Shown: piece by piece, positions 44,257 to 52,146 of the stretch | How positions within the stretch are numbered: the stretch's first letter is position 1 | Layout of the letters: every line of letters begins with the position of its first letter | Assembly: GCF_003696345.1 (NCBI RefSeq) | Contig: NZ_RFLX01000011.1 | Coordinates: 112,920-176,919 of the forward strand | Direction of reading: 5' to 3' | Length of the DNA: 64,000 nucleotides | Source of the DNA: Teichococcus wenyumeiae | Lineage (GTDB): Bacteria; Pseudomonadota; Alphaproteobacteria; Acetobacterales; Acetobacteraceae | Notes under the pieces: model-generated | Database searches by the model: none | Seen by the model: the letters and a program-made list of their open reading frames with translations, nothing else | What the model was told of the DNA's origin: nothing | Translations under genes and position numbers: made by a program

Positions 44257-45602
44257 GCCCGCGCCTCGCGCGGCAGGGAGGCCGTGACGGTTTCCACGGC
44301 GGTTGCCATGCTTTCCACGATCAGGTCGATCTCGGCAGAGCTCGCGTTATAGGGTGGCGCCAGCAGCGCGTGGTCGCCATGCAGGCCGTCGGCGGTGCCG
44401 CCGCCGGGGTAGCAGATCATGCCCGCCTCCAGGGCGGCGTCGCGAACGCGCAGGTTGATCTGCAACGCGGGGTCGAAGGTGGCCTTGCTGTCGCGGTCGG
44501 CCACCAGCTCGATCGCCTGGAACAGCCCACGCCCACGGATATCGCCCACATGCGGGTGCTGGCCGAGCCGCGCCTCCAGCCCCTGCCGCAGCCGCTGGCC
44601 GAGGGACTGCACCTGTGCCAGCAGCCCTTCTTCCCGGATGACGTGCTGCACCGCCAGCGCCGCCGCGCAGGCGATGGGATGCGCGACATAGGTATGGCCG
44701 TGCTTGAAGCTGCCGGACCCGTCGCGGATGGCATCGAGAACATGTCCGGCGATCAGCAGCCCGCCGATGGGCTGGAAGCCGCCGCCGAGGCCCTTGGCCA
44801 CGGTCTGGATATCGGGTGCGATGCCTTCCTGTTCCCAGGCGTGCAGGGTGCCGGTGCGGCCCATGCCGCACATCACCTCATCCAGGATCAGCAGGGCGCC
44901 GTGGCGGTCGCAGACCTCGCGCACCGCGCGGAAATAGCCGGCCGGGGCGGGCACGCAGCCGAGGGTGGCGCCCACCACCGGCTCGGCGATGAAGGCGGCG
45001 ACGGTATCGGGCCCGAGGCGTTGGAATTCCGCTTCCAGCTCGGCGGCGAGGCGGGCGGCATAGGCGGCCTCTCCCTCCCCGGCTTGCTGGCCGCGATAGG
45101 CATAGGCGGGCGAGACATGGCTGAAGGCATCCGCCAGCAGCGGCGCGTAGGGCGCGCGGCGCAGCGCATTGCCGCCCGCCGCCAGCGCGCCCAGGGTGTT
45201 GCCGTGGTAGCTCTGCCGCCGGGCGATGAAGCGCTGCCGCCGCGCCTGCCCACGTTCCAGAAAGTATTGCCGCGCCAGCTTCAGCGCCGCCTCCATGGCC
45301 TCCGAGCCACTGGAGACGAAATAGGCGCCGGCCAGCCCGCCCGGCTCATGCCCCACCAGCACTTCCGCCAGTTCCTCGGCGGCCTGGTTGGAGAAGGCGC
45401 CGGAATGCACGTAATCCAGTTGCCCGGCCTGCCGGCGGATCGCCTCCACCACGCGCGGATGCCCATGCCCGAGGCAGGAAACGGCGGCACCACCGCAGGC
45501 GTCCAGCACCCGCCGCCCATCGGCCTGGGTGATCCAGGCGCCCTGGGCGCTGACCGCCACGGGCGGTGCGCTGCGCGAGCTGCGGTGCAGGATGCGGGTC
45601 AT
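44253..45602 (-). CDS. class III aminotransferase (PLP-dependent)
   Basis: 449-residue omega-amino acid type aminotransferase. Conserved features are SSGSEAMEAALKLARQY, the SYHGNTLGAL stretch, Asp241 (ILDEVMCGMGRTG) and the PLP Lys270 (TVAKGLGGGFQPIGG). The family transfers an amino group from an omega-amino acid, diamine or beta-amino acid to a keto acid. It overlaps both neighbours by four bases: RpiR upstream, M81 downstream. The combination suggests use of an imported amide or amine. Exact donor unknown. Confidence 0.94.
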   Translation of the reverse strand: MTRILHRSSRSAPPVAVSAQGAWITQADGRRVLDACGGAAVSCLGHGHPRVVEAIRRQAGQLDYVHSGAFSNQAAEELAEVLVGHEPGGLAGAYFVSSGSEAMEAALKLARQYFLERGQARRQRFIARRQSYHGNTLGALAAGGNALRRAPYAPLLADAFSHVSPAYAYRGQQAGEGEAAYAARLAAELEAEFQRLGPDTVAAFIAEPVVGATLGCVPAPAGYFRAVREVCDRHGALLILDEVMCGMGRTGTLHAWEQEGIAPDIQTVAKGLGGGFQPIGGLLIAGHVLDAIRDGSGSFKHGHTYVAHPIACAAALAVQHVIREEGLLAQVQSLGQRLRQGLEARLGQHPHVGDIRGRGLFQAIELVADRDSKATFDPALQINLRVRDAALEAGMICYPGGGTADGLHGDHALLAPPYNASSAEIDLIVESMATAVETVTASLPREARA

Positions 45603-46483
45603 GCCGGAAGATCCTCGCTGGGGAGATACTGGGACAGGGCGGCCAGCCGTTCCTCCGCCTCGCGCAGCCGCGCCAGCGCGGCCTCGCCGCCCAGCAGGAA
45701 GGAGGCGGCGACCAGCGCCTGGGCGGTGGCCAGGGCGCCGGTCAGGCTGGGGAAGAAACCGGGCGCCGAGGCGGCCTCGAAGAGCAGAAGATGGTCGGCG
45801 CCCTCGACCACCGGCGCATCGGCGCGGTCGGCCAGGGCGATCACCACGCAGCCGGCGGCGCGCGCCGCCTGCGCTGCCAGCAGGCTGGCGCGGGAATAGG
45901 GCGCGAAGGTGACCAGAAGCACCGCGTCACCGGCCTGGAAGGCGCCCAGGTCCATGTCCTCCGGCCGGTCGGCGCCGACCAGCCGCACCGCATGCGGCCG
46001 GAAGAGGCTGAGCTGGTAGTGCAGCAACTGCGCCACGGCGCGGCAGGAGCGGAAGCCCACGGCCCAGAGGCGCGGCGCGCGGTGCAGCGCCTCCGCCGCC
46101 GGGCCGATCCGCTGCGCATCCAGCCGTGACAGGCCGGCGGCATCGGCGGCAAGCATCTCCGCCGCCATGGCAGTGGCCGGGTCGGCCGCCTCAGGCGTTA
46201 CCGGGCGGATGCGGGCCGAGAAGGGGCCGCCGGCAGCCTGCCCGGCCTGCCGGTGCGCTTCGATCAGCGCGGCGCGGAGTTCATCCCAGCCGGTATAGCC
46301 AAGCGCCTGCGCCAGGCGCGTGAAGCTGGCGGGCTGCGCCCCGGCGGCGGCGGCCAGATCCCGCATGGAGCGCGTGGCGGCATCGAAGTCGTGCCGCGCG
46401 ACGAAGCGGGCGACCTCCTGCAGCCGCGGCGGCAAATCGGGCAGCGCGCGCCGCAGCAGGTCGAGGGGAGGCGTCGTTGGCAT
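45599..46483 (-). CDS. RpiR-family transcriptional regulator
   Basis: 294-residue MurR/RpiR-type regulator: N-terminal helix-turn-helix domain (about 1-77, LPPRLQEVARFVARHDFDAATRSMRDLAAAAGAQPASFTRLAQALG) and a SIS sugar-isomerase-like ligand domain (about 120-250, RLWAVGFRSCRAVAQLLHYQLS, LVTFAPYSRASL). Start ATG at 46483. It overlaps the aminotransferase gene and is divergent from a Bug binding-protein gene, with clear inverted repeats in the 78-base gap. It most likely controls both transcripts. Confidence 0.93.
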   Translation of the reverse strand: MPTTPPLDLLRRALPDLPPRLQEVARFVARHDFDAATRSMRDLAAAAGAQPASFTRLAQALGYTGWDELRAALIEAHRQAGQAAGGPFSARIRPVTPEAADPATAMAAEMLAADAAGLSRLDAQRIGPAAEALHRAPRLWAVGFRSCRAVAQLLHYQLSLFRPHAVRLVGADRPEDMDLGAFQAGDAVLLVTFAPYSRASLLAAQAARAAGCVVIALADRADAPVVEGADHLLLFEAASAPGFFPSLTGALATAQALVAASFLLGGEAALARLREAEERLAALSQYLPSEDLPA

Positions 46484-46491
46484 GAAATAAA

Positions 46492-46520
46492 CGTTGCATG
46501 AAACGTTTCTTGCTGCAACG
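46492..46520. promoter_or_regulatory. candidate RpiR operator in divergent promoter
   Basis: Nested inverted repeats in the 78-base gap between the RpiR and Bug genes: CGTTGCA (46492-46498) with TGCAACG (46514-46520), enclosing the perfect 10-base palindrome GAAACGTTTC (46500-46509). RpiR-family sites are often built on such GAAA/TTTC or TGAAAC half-sites. It begins 9 bases upstream of the RpiR start. Confidence 0.5.
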
Positions 46521-46561
46521 CTTGGATCATCAAGTTTTGATTGTTCGCCGAGGAATCCCGC

Positions 46562-47563
46562 ATGACCAGCCGCCGCGCTCTCCTGGCCACGCCCTTTGCC
46601 GCTGGCCTCGTCGCCGCCCTGCCCGCACCACTGCGCGCGCAGGAAACCTTCCCGGATCATCCGCTGCGCCTGGTGGTGCCTTTCACGCCAGGTGGCGCGG
46701 TGGATCTGACCGGCCGCCTGCTGGCTGAGATGCTGCCGCCGATCCTGGGGCAGAGCCTGATCGTCGAGAACCGTGGTGGCGCCGGTGGCAACCTGGGCGG
46801 CGACAATGTCGCCAAGGCGCCGAAGGACGGCTATTCGCTGCTGCTGGGCACCGCGACCATCCTGGCGGCCAACAAGTTCCTGTTCCGCAAGTCGATGCCC
46901 TTTGACCCCATCACCGATCTCGCGCCGGTCTGCCGCGTCGCCACCGGCACGGTGCTGCTGGTGGTCAATCCCAATCGCCCCTGGAAGAGCTTCGCCGAGC
47001 TGATCGCCGCGGCGAAGGAGAAGCCGGGGCGGGTCACCATGGGCTCCTCGGGCACCGGCGCCGTCAGCCACCTGTCCCTGGCGGCGGTGAACAAGGCGGC
47101 GGGTGTCGAGATCACCCATGTGCCCTATCGGGGCGGCGCGCCGGCCATCCAGGACCTGCTGGCCGGCAATATCGACATGATGTTCGATGTCATCCCCGCC
47201 CTGATGCCGCATGTGCGCGAAGGCCGGATGCGTGCCCTGGCGGTCGGCAGCGCCGAGCGCGTAGCCTATGTGCCGGAGCTGCGGGATGTGCCGGGCATGG
47301 CGGAACTGCTGCCGGGTTCCGGCATCGATGCCCAGTCCTGGTACGCGGTCATGGCCCCCGCCGGCACGCCCGCCGACCGGATCGCGACCCTGCACCGCGC
47401 CGTGCGGCAGGTGGCGCAGTCGGATGCCTTCCGCGCCAAGATGGAACCGCTGGGCTTCGCGCCCGTCTGGGACGAATCCCCTGCCGCCTTCGGGAACTAT
47501 CTGCGCGCGCAGGAAGAGGTCTGGAAAGGGCTGGTCGAGGTTTCCGGCGCCACGCTGGACTGA
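46562..47563 (+). CDS. Bug/TctC-family periplasmic substrate-binding protein
   Basis: 333-residue Bug protein: leader MTSRRALLATPFAAGLVAALPAPLRAQ, then RLVVPFTPGGAVDLTGRLLAE, IVENRGGAGGNLGGD and VPYRGGAPAIQDLLAG. CGAGGAA precedes the ATG at 46562; an ATG at 46541 is less likely. It is divergent from the RpiR-aminotransferase-M81 unit and presumably delivers the solute that unit breaks down. No tctA/tctB genes nearby. Confidence 0.95.
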   Translation: MTSRRALLATPFAAGLVAALPAPLRAQETFPDHPLRLVVPFTPGGAVDLTGRLLAEMLPPILGQSLIVENRGGAGGNLGGDNVAKAPKDGYSLLLGTATILAANKFLFRKSMPFDPITDLAPVCRVATGTVLLVVNPNRPWKSFAELIAAAKEKPGRVTMGSSGTGAVSHLSLAAVNKAAGVEITHVPYRGGAPAIQDLLAGNIDMMFDVIPALMPHVREGRMRALAVGSAERVAYVPELRDVPGMAELLPGSGIDAQSWYAVMAPAGTPADRIATLHRAVRQVAQSDAFRAKMEPLGFAPVWDESPAAFGNYLRAQEEVWKGLVEVSGATLD

Positions 47564-47577
47564 CGGGGCGAGGGCGG

Positions 47578-47844
47578 TTAGCGCGCGGACAGGACGCGCA
47601 GGATCGCCTCGCCTTCCTCCTGGGTATCGCCGCTGGCGGCCGGCTGGCCAGCGCGGCGGTACCAGTAGCCCGCGTTGAATTCGTCGCCCTCGATCCGGTG
47701 CAGCCAGGCATGGACCCAGGCGGCATCGGCCCCGTCCTCGGCCTGAACGATGTCATGCGCCCGCTCCCATTCGCCGCGCAGCCCGTATTGCAGGGCGCGG
47801 AGCAGCGGCGCGGCGGGTGGCTGCGGGTGCAGTGGCTGGGTCAT
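47578..47844 (-). CDS. small conserved protein of unknown function
   Basis: 88-residue cytoplasmic protein, with a conserved-looking core LRGEWERAHDIVQ and WVHAWLHRIEGDEFNAGYWYRRAG, rich in aromatic residues and His. Similar short proteins occur in many alphaproteobacteria, to my recollection, without a known role. It converges on the Bug gene (14 bases) and follows scpA on the same strand after a 56-base gap. The start at 47844 is the only reasonable ATG. Confidence 0.75.
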   Translation of the reverse strand: MTQPLHPQPPAAPLLRALQYGLRGEWERAHDIVQAEDGADAAWVHAWLHRIEGDEFNAGYWYRRAGQPAASGDTQEEGEAILRVLSAR

Positions 47845-47900
47845 GCCATGGATAATGGCATTGTGCCGGCGCGGTTCCAGCCTGTGGTCGCAGGCTTTCC

Positions 47901-48686
47901 TCAGCTTTGTGCCGGCCGGGGCGTAATCAGGACCTCCTGGAACGGCGCCGCCTGCTCCAGCCTCACATCGCCGTCCCGCGCCAGTTCCAGCCCCGCCAGG
48001 AAGGTGCTGGCCAGGGCCGAGCGGCGCTTCAGCCGCATGGACCCCGGCGGCCCCGCCATCCGGGGCAGAAAGGACTGGAGGGAGCCGCCCTCCGGCCGCA
48101 AGGCCAGCATCTGCCGCAGCCGCGCCAGGGCTTCCGGCACGCGGAAGAGTTCCACCGTGGGCGGGCGGTAGGGCACCGGCGGATCGGCTTCCCGCCCGAT
48201 CCTGCCCTCCAGCATCACCAGCGTGGCTTCCAGAAACGCCAGGATCCGCTCTGCCCTGGGGCGGCCCTGCTGTTCCCGCTGTCCGCGTGCATGCACCTCA
48301 TGCCCCAGTTGCGGCCGGGCGGCGAGCCAGCCCGCCGCCGCGCGCATTGCCGCCAGTTCTTCCAGACGGGCGAACTGCCGCAGCGCCGCCTGCGCGGCCC
48401 CTTCCGCCTCGGCGCGGCTGGCGGGCGCCAGCATCTGGGATTTCAGCAGCACCAACTGGCTGGCCAGCACCACCCAGTTGCCGCGCTGCTCCAGCGGCAC
48501 CTGCTCCGCGCTGGTTTCCAGCGCCGCGACGAACTGGTCGATCAGCGCCAGGATCGACAACTGGCGGAGGTCCACACGCTCCCGGCGCACCATCTCCACC
48601 AGGAAGTCCAGCGGCCCGGCGAAGCCCTCCACCTCCAGCACCGGCGCGCGCGAGGGCGGAGGAAGGTCGGCGGGCGACTCAGGCAC
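47901..48686 (-). CDS. scpA: segregation and condensation protein A
   Basis: 261-residue kleisin subunit of the SMC-ScpAB chromosome condensation complex. The N-terminal motif FAGPLDFLVEMVRRERVDLRQLSILALIDQFVAALE (about residues 21-56) binds the SMC neck and is a hallmark of the family; the helical middle and C-terminal winged helix follow. It overlaps the upstream unknown gene by 8 bases. Its usual partner scpB is not next to it: downstream is the 88-residue protein and the Bug gene. This is a housekeeping gene among accessory catabolic genes. Confidence 0.93.
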   Translation of the reverse strand: MPESPADLPPPSRAPVLEVEGFAGPLDFLVEMVRRERVDLRQLSILALIDQFVAALETSAEQVPLEQRGNWVVLASQLVLLKSQMLAPASRAEAEGAAQAALRQFARLEELAAMRAAAGWLAARPQLGHEVHARGQREQQGRPRAERILAFLEATLVMLEGRIGREADPPVPYRPPTVELFRVPEALARLRQMLALRPEGGSLQSFLPRMAGPPGSMRLKRRSALASTFLAGLELARDGDVRLEQAAPFQEVLITPRPAQS

Positions 48687-49350
48687 GCCGCGTCCTCGCG
48701 CGCCGGGCCGGCCTGGAAGCCTCCTGCTTCTCCGCCGAAAGGTCCGCGTATTGCGGCCGCAGGTCGAAGATCAGCACGGGCCAGTCCCGCCGGAGCCGTG
48801 CCAGGGCCCGCCAGGGCGACCAGTCGGCCGACCAGAACTCGACATCCAGCCGATCCGTGCGGGTGCTGCGGCCATCGGCCATGCCCGGCAGCGCCCGCAC
48901 CCGCCGCAGCGCCCGCGTGGTGCCCCAGTGCGACCAGAGCCAGGCACGCGCCCCGGCATCCTCCGGCCCCAGCACCAGGACGGCGGGCGGCACCGGCACC
49001 AGCCGGTGCAGGTCGAAGGGGCAGCGGCGGTCGGTATCCAGCCGCGCCAGGGCGGCGGCGTGGCTGGCCGCCGTGGCGTCCCGCAGCCGCCGCGCCAGGA
49101 TGCGGGCGCCGGAAAGGCTGATGGCCGGCTTCTCATCCGCCGGCGCCGCCAGTTGCAGCAGCCAGTCCTCCTCCATGCCGGGGAGGTCCAGCACCCAGGG
49201 GACGATGCCGGGCCCGGCGGCGGCGGCGCGGAAGCGGCCCATGGGCTCCGCCGGGCCGCTGACGGTCAGCAGATGGCGCAGCCAGTCGGTATGGGCCGGC
49301 GCCAGGGCCTCTGGTGCGGCATCCGGCGGGGCAGGCGGCGCCAGGATCAT
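48679..49350 (-). CDS. uncharacterised protein in scpA operon
   Basis: 223-residue protein with no family I recognise. It has no signal peptide or membrane segment, is rich in Ala, Arg and Trp (WLWSHWGTTRALRRV, EFWSADWSPWRALARLRRDWPV), and ends in a basic, Arg-rich tail (ARRARTRRA) that could bind nucleic acid. The frame is full length with normal codon composition for the region. Translation is coupled to scpA (8-base overlap) and it starts 12 bases after the recombinase gene stop, so all three are one transcript. Role unknown. Confidence 0.8.
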   Translation of the reverse strand: MILAPPAPPDAAPEALAPAHTDWLRHLLTVSGPAEPMGRFRAAAAGPGIVPWVLDLPGMEEDWLLQLAAPADEKPAISLSGARILARRLRDATAASHAAALARLDTDRRCPFDLHRLVPVPPAVLVLGPEDAGARAWLWSHWGTTRALRRVRALPGMADGRSTRTDRLDVEFWSADWSPWRALARLRRDWPVLIFDLRPQYADLSAEKQEASRPARRARTRRA

Positions 49351-49362
49351 CGGCGGCGTCTT

Positions 49363-50397
49363 TTACAGGTCCAGCAGCCGGGCCGGGCTGTCCTGGGTGA
49401 TCTTGGCGCGGCGGCGATAGCCCTGGGTGGTGGCGAAGTCGGACTGCCGGGCATGGTGCATCACCTGCTCGTCCCGGGCACCGTTCAGATAGGCCTCGGT
49501 GATGAAGCCGGCGCGCAGGCCGTGGGGCGACAGGCGCTCCCGCTCATCCACCACCAGCCGTGCCACCTCCGCCCGGCGCCGCAGGATGCGCCAGACGCCC
49601 TGCGGGCTCAGCCGGTCCTCCAGCGTGCCGGCGGCGGTGACGCGGCGGAAGACGGCGCCGTATTCGATGCGGGTGCGTTGCAGCCATTGCTCCACGGCGC
49701 GCACCGGGCAGGTCAGCGGGTTCAAGCCGCGCGGAATGCCGAGGTCCGCGCCCTCCCCCTCCTGGTCGCGCTTGGAGCGGGGGATGTGGATCGTCATGCC
49801 CTCGGTGGTGAAGCGCAGATGCTCGCGGTCGATCGCCACCAGTTCCGACCGCCGCAGCGCGCCGGCGAAACCCACCAGGAAGATCGCCCGGTCCCGCAGC
49901 CCGGCGAGGTCGGTGCCGCAGGCATTCAGCAGCTTCTTGACCTCGACGGAGGTCAGCGCCGCCGCCGGGCGCACCGGCTTGGCATGGCTGGCCAGGATGC
50001 CGCGGAGGGTGGCGCGGATGGCGGGGTGCCCGGGCTCCCAGGGGTGTCCGCCCTGCCGGTGCATATGGGCGATGGCCGCCAGCCGCCGCTTGAGGCCGGA
50101 GCGGCCCAGCGAGGTGGCGAGGCTGGCCAGGTGCCCCGCGATCACCACCGGCTCCGCCGGCAGGGCCGAGACGCCGCCGTCGCGGCACCAGGCGGTGAAG
50201 GCCTTCCAGTCGGAGGCATAGACGCGCCGCGTGTTCTCGGACAGGGCGCGGCCGGCATAGCCGGCGGCCTGCGCCACGGCCTGCCCCACCGGACCCGACA
50301 TCAGTGCCAGGGTCTCGGCCGGCAGCTTCCCAGCCGCCAGCCGCAACACGGAGGACGGCACGGCGGGTGGGGTGATGGGCTTGTCTTGATCGGCCAT
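49363..50397 (-). CDS. tyrosine recombinase/site-specific integrase
   Basis: 344-residue tyrosine recombinase. An N-terminal SAM-like core-binding domain (about 45-140, SENTRRVYASDWKAFTAWC) precedes a catalytic domain with Arg182, Lys209, His292, Arg295, His315 and the nucleophile Tyr327, all present. It is the first gene of a three-gene unit with the unknown protein and scpA. No att repeats, excisionase or other mobile genes accompany it. It may be a domesticated Xer-like recombinase or a marker of an old insertion. Confidence 0.92.
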   Translation of the reverse strand: MADQDKPITPPAVPSSVLRLAAGKLPAETLALMSGPVGQAVAQAAGYAGRALSENTRRVYASDWKAFTAWCRDGGVSALPAEPVVIAGHLASLATSLGRSGLKRRLAAIAHMHRQGGHPWEPGHPAIRATLRGILASHAKPVRPAAALTSVEVKKLLNACGTDLAGLRDRAIFLVGFAGALRRSELVAIDREHLRFTTEGMTIHIPRSKRDQEGEGADLGIPRGLNPLTCPVRAVEQWLQRTRIEYGAVFRRVTAAGTLEDRLSPQGVWRILRRRAEVARLVVDERERLSPHGLRAGFITEAYLNGARDEQVMHHARQSDFATTQGYRRRAKITQDSPARLLDL

Positions 50398-50486
50398 GAT
50401 GCCTGCTCCTCCGCCACGGGCCGGCGGCCCAGCAGGCTTCCTGTCCTAGCAGGCGGCGGCGCCGCGCGCAAAAACCGCCACGGTCG

Positions 50487-51254
50487 TTACGACAGCATCC
50501 GCGTATCGCCATCGATGCTGATGGCCTGGCCGGAAATGGTGCGGCCGCGCGGGCTGCACAGGAACAGGATCTGGTCCGCCAGCTGCTGCGGCGTCACGTA
50601 GTCCTTGATCGAGGTGAAGGAGAAGGCCAGGGCCTCCATCTCGGCAAAGCCGATGCCGCGCTGCTGCGCTTTCGCTTCCAGCACCCGCCGCTGCCGGTCG
50701 CCCGCCACCAGCCCGGGCAGGATAGCATTCACCCGGATGCCCGCCTCGCCCAGCTCGATGGCCAGGGACTTGGTGAAGCCGATGACGCCCCACTTCGCCG
50801 CCGCATAGGGCGCGCGCATGGCGAAGCCGAACTTGCCCGCGGCCGAGGAGAGATTGACGATCGAGGCATTGCCGCTGCGGCGCAGATGCGGGATCGCCAG
50901 CCGGGCGCAGTTGAACTGGCTGGTCAGGCAGACATCAAGGCAGCGGTCCCAGTCCTCCACCGCGATCTCCTCCACCCGCCCGGTCGGGCCCGCGATGCCG
51001 GCATTGTTCACCAGCACGTCCAGCCCGCCCATGCGCTCGGTGGCCTGGGCAAAGAGCGCGGCCACCTGCCCCCGGTCCGCCACATCGGCCACCATGTGGC
51101 CCACCGCCGGGTCCAGCGTGCCAAGGCCTTCCGCATCCAGGTCGCAGGTGAAGACCTGCGCGCCTTCAGCCAGGAAAGCCTCCACCACCGCACGGCCGAT
51201 GCCATTGGCGCCGGCGGTGACCAGCACCCGTAGCCCCGTGATGCCCAGATCCAT
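50487..51254 (-). CDS. short-chain dehydrogenase/reductase
   Basis: 255-residue SDR with a TAGANGIG cofactor loop (residues 13-20), NNAG and catalytic Ser137 (or Ser136), Tyr150 and Lys154, ending in ISGQAISIDGDTR. It follows the GntR gene on the same strand (24 bases), so the two are co-transcribed and oppose the Liv-type importer. A 3-hydroxy acid or 3-keto intermediate of that cluster is a plausible substrate, but nothing in the sequence proves it. Confidence 0.92.
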   Translation of the reverse strand: MDLGITGLRVLVTAGANGIGRAVVEAFLAEGAQVFTCDLDAEGLGTLDPAVGHMVADVADRGQVAALFAQATERMGGLDVLVNNAGIAGPTGRVEEIAVEDWDRCLDVCLTSQFNCARLAIPHLRRSGNASIVNLSSAAGKFGFAMRAPYAAAKWGVIGFTKSLAIELGEAGIRVNAILPGLVAGDRQRRVLEAKAQQRGIGFAEMEALAFSFTSIKDYVTPQQLADQILFLCSPRGRTISGQAISIDGDTRMLS

Positions 51255-51278
51255 GCTCGTTTCCTCCCAATCCGGCGG

Positions 51279-51983
51279 TTATTCCGGCGGCAAGCCGCCG
51301 AGCGCGAGGATGAAGTCCCGCGCATTGCCGATATCTTCCGCGACCGCCGCCCGTGCCGCCGCGCCATTCCGCTCCCGCACCGCGCGGACCGCCCTGGCGT
51401 GGAAGCCGACAGCGCCGCCGCTGGCCAGGCGGTCCGGATTGGCACGCAGGTCGAGGTTCAGCACCGGGCCGACCTTCAGCCAGAGCCGGTCGATCAATTC
51501 CTCCAGCACCGGCAGGCCGGCGGCGGCATAGATGGCGGAATGCAGTTCCTGGTTCAGCGCCACGGCCCGGCCTGGGTCGGGGCCGCGGCGCACCGCCTCG
51601 GCCTGGAAGGCGGCCTCGGCGGCCCCGATCCGTGCCAGATGCTCCGGCGTGCGCCGCTCCGCCGCGCATTGTGCAGCGAAGCCCTCCATCTCGATCCGCA
51701 CCTCGGAAATCTGCCGGAAGATGGGCGCGGTCATCACCGGCACCTGCACTACGCGATTCGGCGCCACTTCCAGCGCGCCATCGGCCACCAGCCGGTGCAC
51801 CGCCTCCCGCACCGGCATCACCGACACACCCAGCGCCTGCCCCACCGCGCGCAGCGACAGCCGCTCCCCGGGCGCCACACGGCCGGATACCAGCAGGCTG
51901 CGCAGATGCGCATGCACCGTCACCGCCAGGGTGCGGTGTTCCAACTGGGGAAGGTCGGCGAGGGCTGCGGTGCTGCGGGACAT
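51279..51983 (-). CDS. GntR-family transcriptional regulator (FCD domain)
   Basis: 234-residue FadR-subfamily regulator: winged helix (about 15-80, VHAHLRSLLVSGRVAPGERLSLRAVGQALGVSVMPVREAVHRLVADGALEV) followed by an all-helical FCD ligand domain (about 85-225) with the metal-type His in LNQELHSAIY. I use the ATG at 51983; a TTG at 51998 is possible. It is divergent from a branched-chain-type binding protein gene with a perfect palindrome between them at 52024-52035. Probably represses both transcripts and responds to a carboxylate. Confidence 0.92.
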   Translation of the reverse strand: MSRSTAALADLPQLEHRTLAVTVHAHLRSLLVSGRVAPGERLSLRAVGQALGVSVMPVREAVHRLVADGALEVAPNRVVQVPVMTAPIFRQISEVRIEMEGFAAQCAAERRTPEHLARIGAAEAAFQAEAVRRGPDPGRAVALNQELHSAIYAAAGLPVLEELIDRLWLKVGPVLNLDLRANPDRLASGGAVGFHARAVRAVRERNGAAARAAVAEDIGNARDFILALGGLPPE

Positions 51984-52023
51984 TTCGGGGCTGGACAAAG
52001 TCTTTCAGGCTGGGCCAGCATGG

Positions 52024-52035
52024 CTGTGATCACAG
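52024..52035. promoter_or_regulatory. candidate GntR operator CTGTGATCACAG
   Basis: Perfect 12-base palindrome 41 bases upstream of the GntR start and 112 bases upstream of the binding-protein start. The GT-N4-AC core fits FadR-subfamily operators. The TGTGA half also resembles a CRP half-site, so CRP binding cannot be excluded. Confidence 0.45.
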
Positions 52036-52146
52036 ATTACGGCAAGCGTCGAAGCGCGGCACGGGGTCTGGATCAGGAAACGACAAGGAGCTGCCACAAG
52101 GCGGCCCGACGTCCAGGATCGAAGTTAACCGGGAGGAATACCCCTC

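Noticed and set aside
49363..50397. Recombinase read as part of a prophage or integrative element
   Set aside because: No phage, conjugation or excisionase genes, no tRNA attachment site and no direct repeats are visible; the gene is in an operon with scpA.
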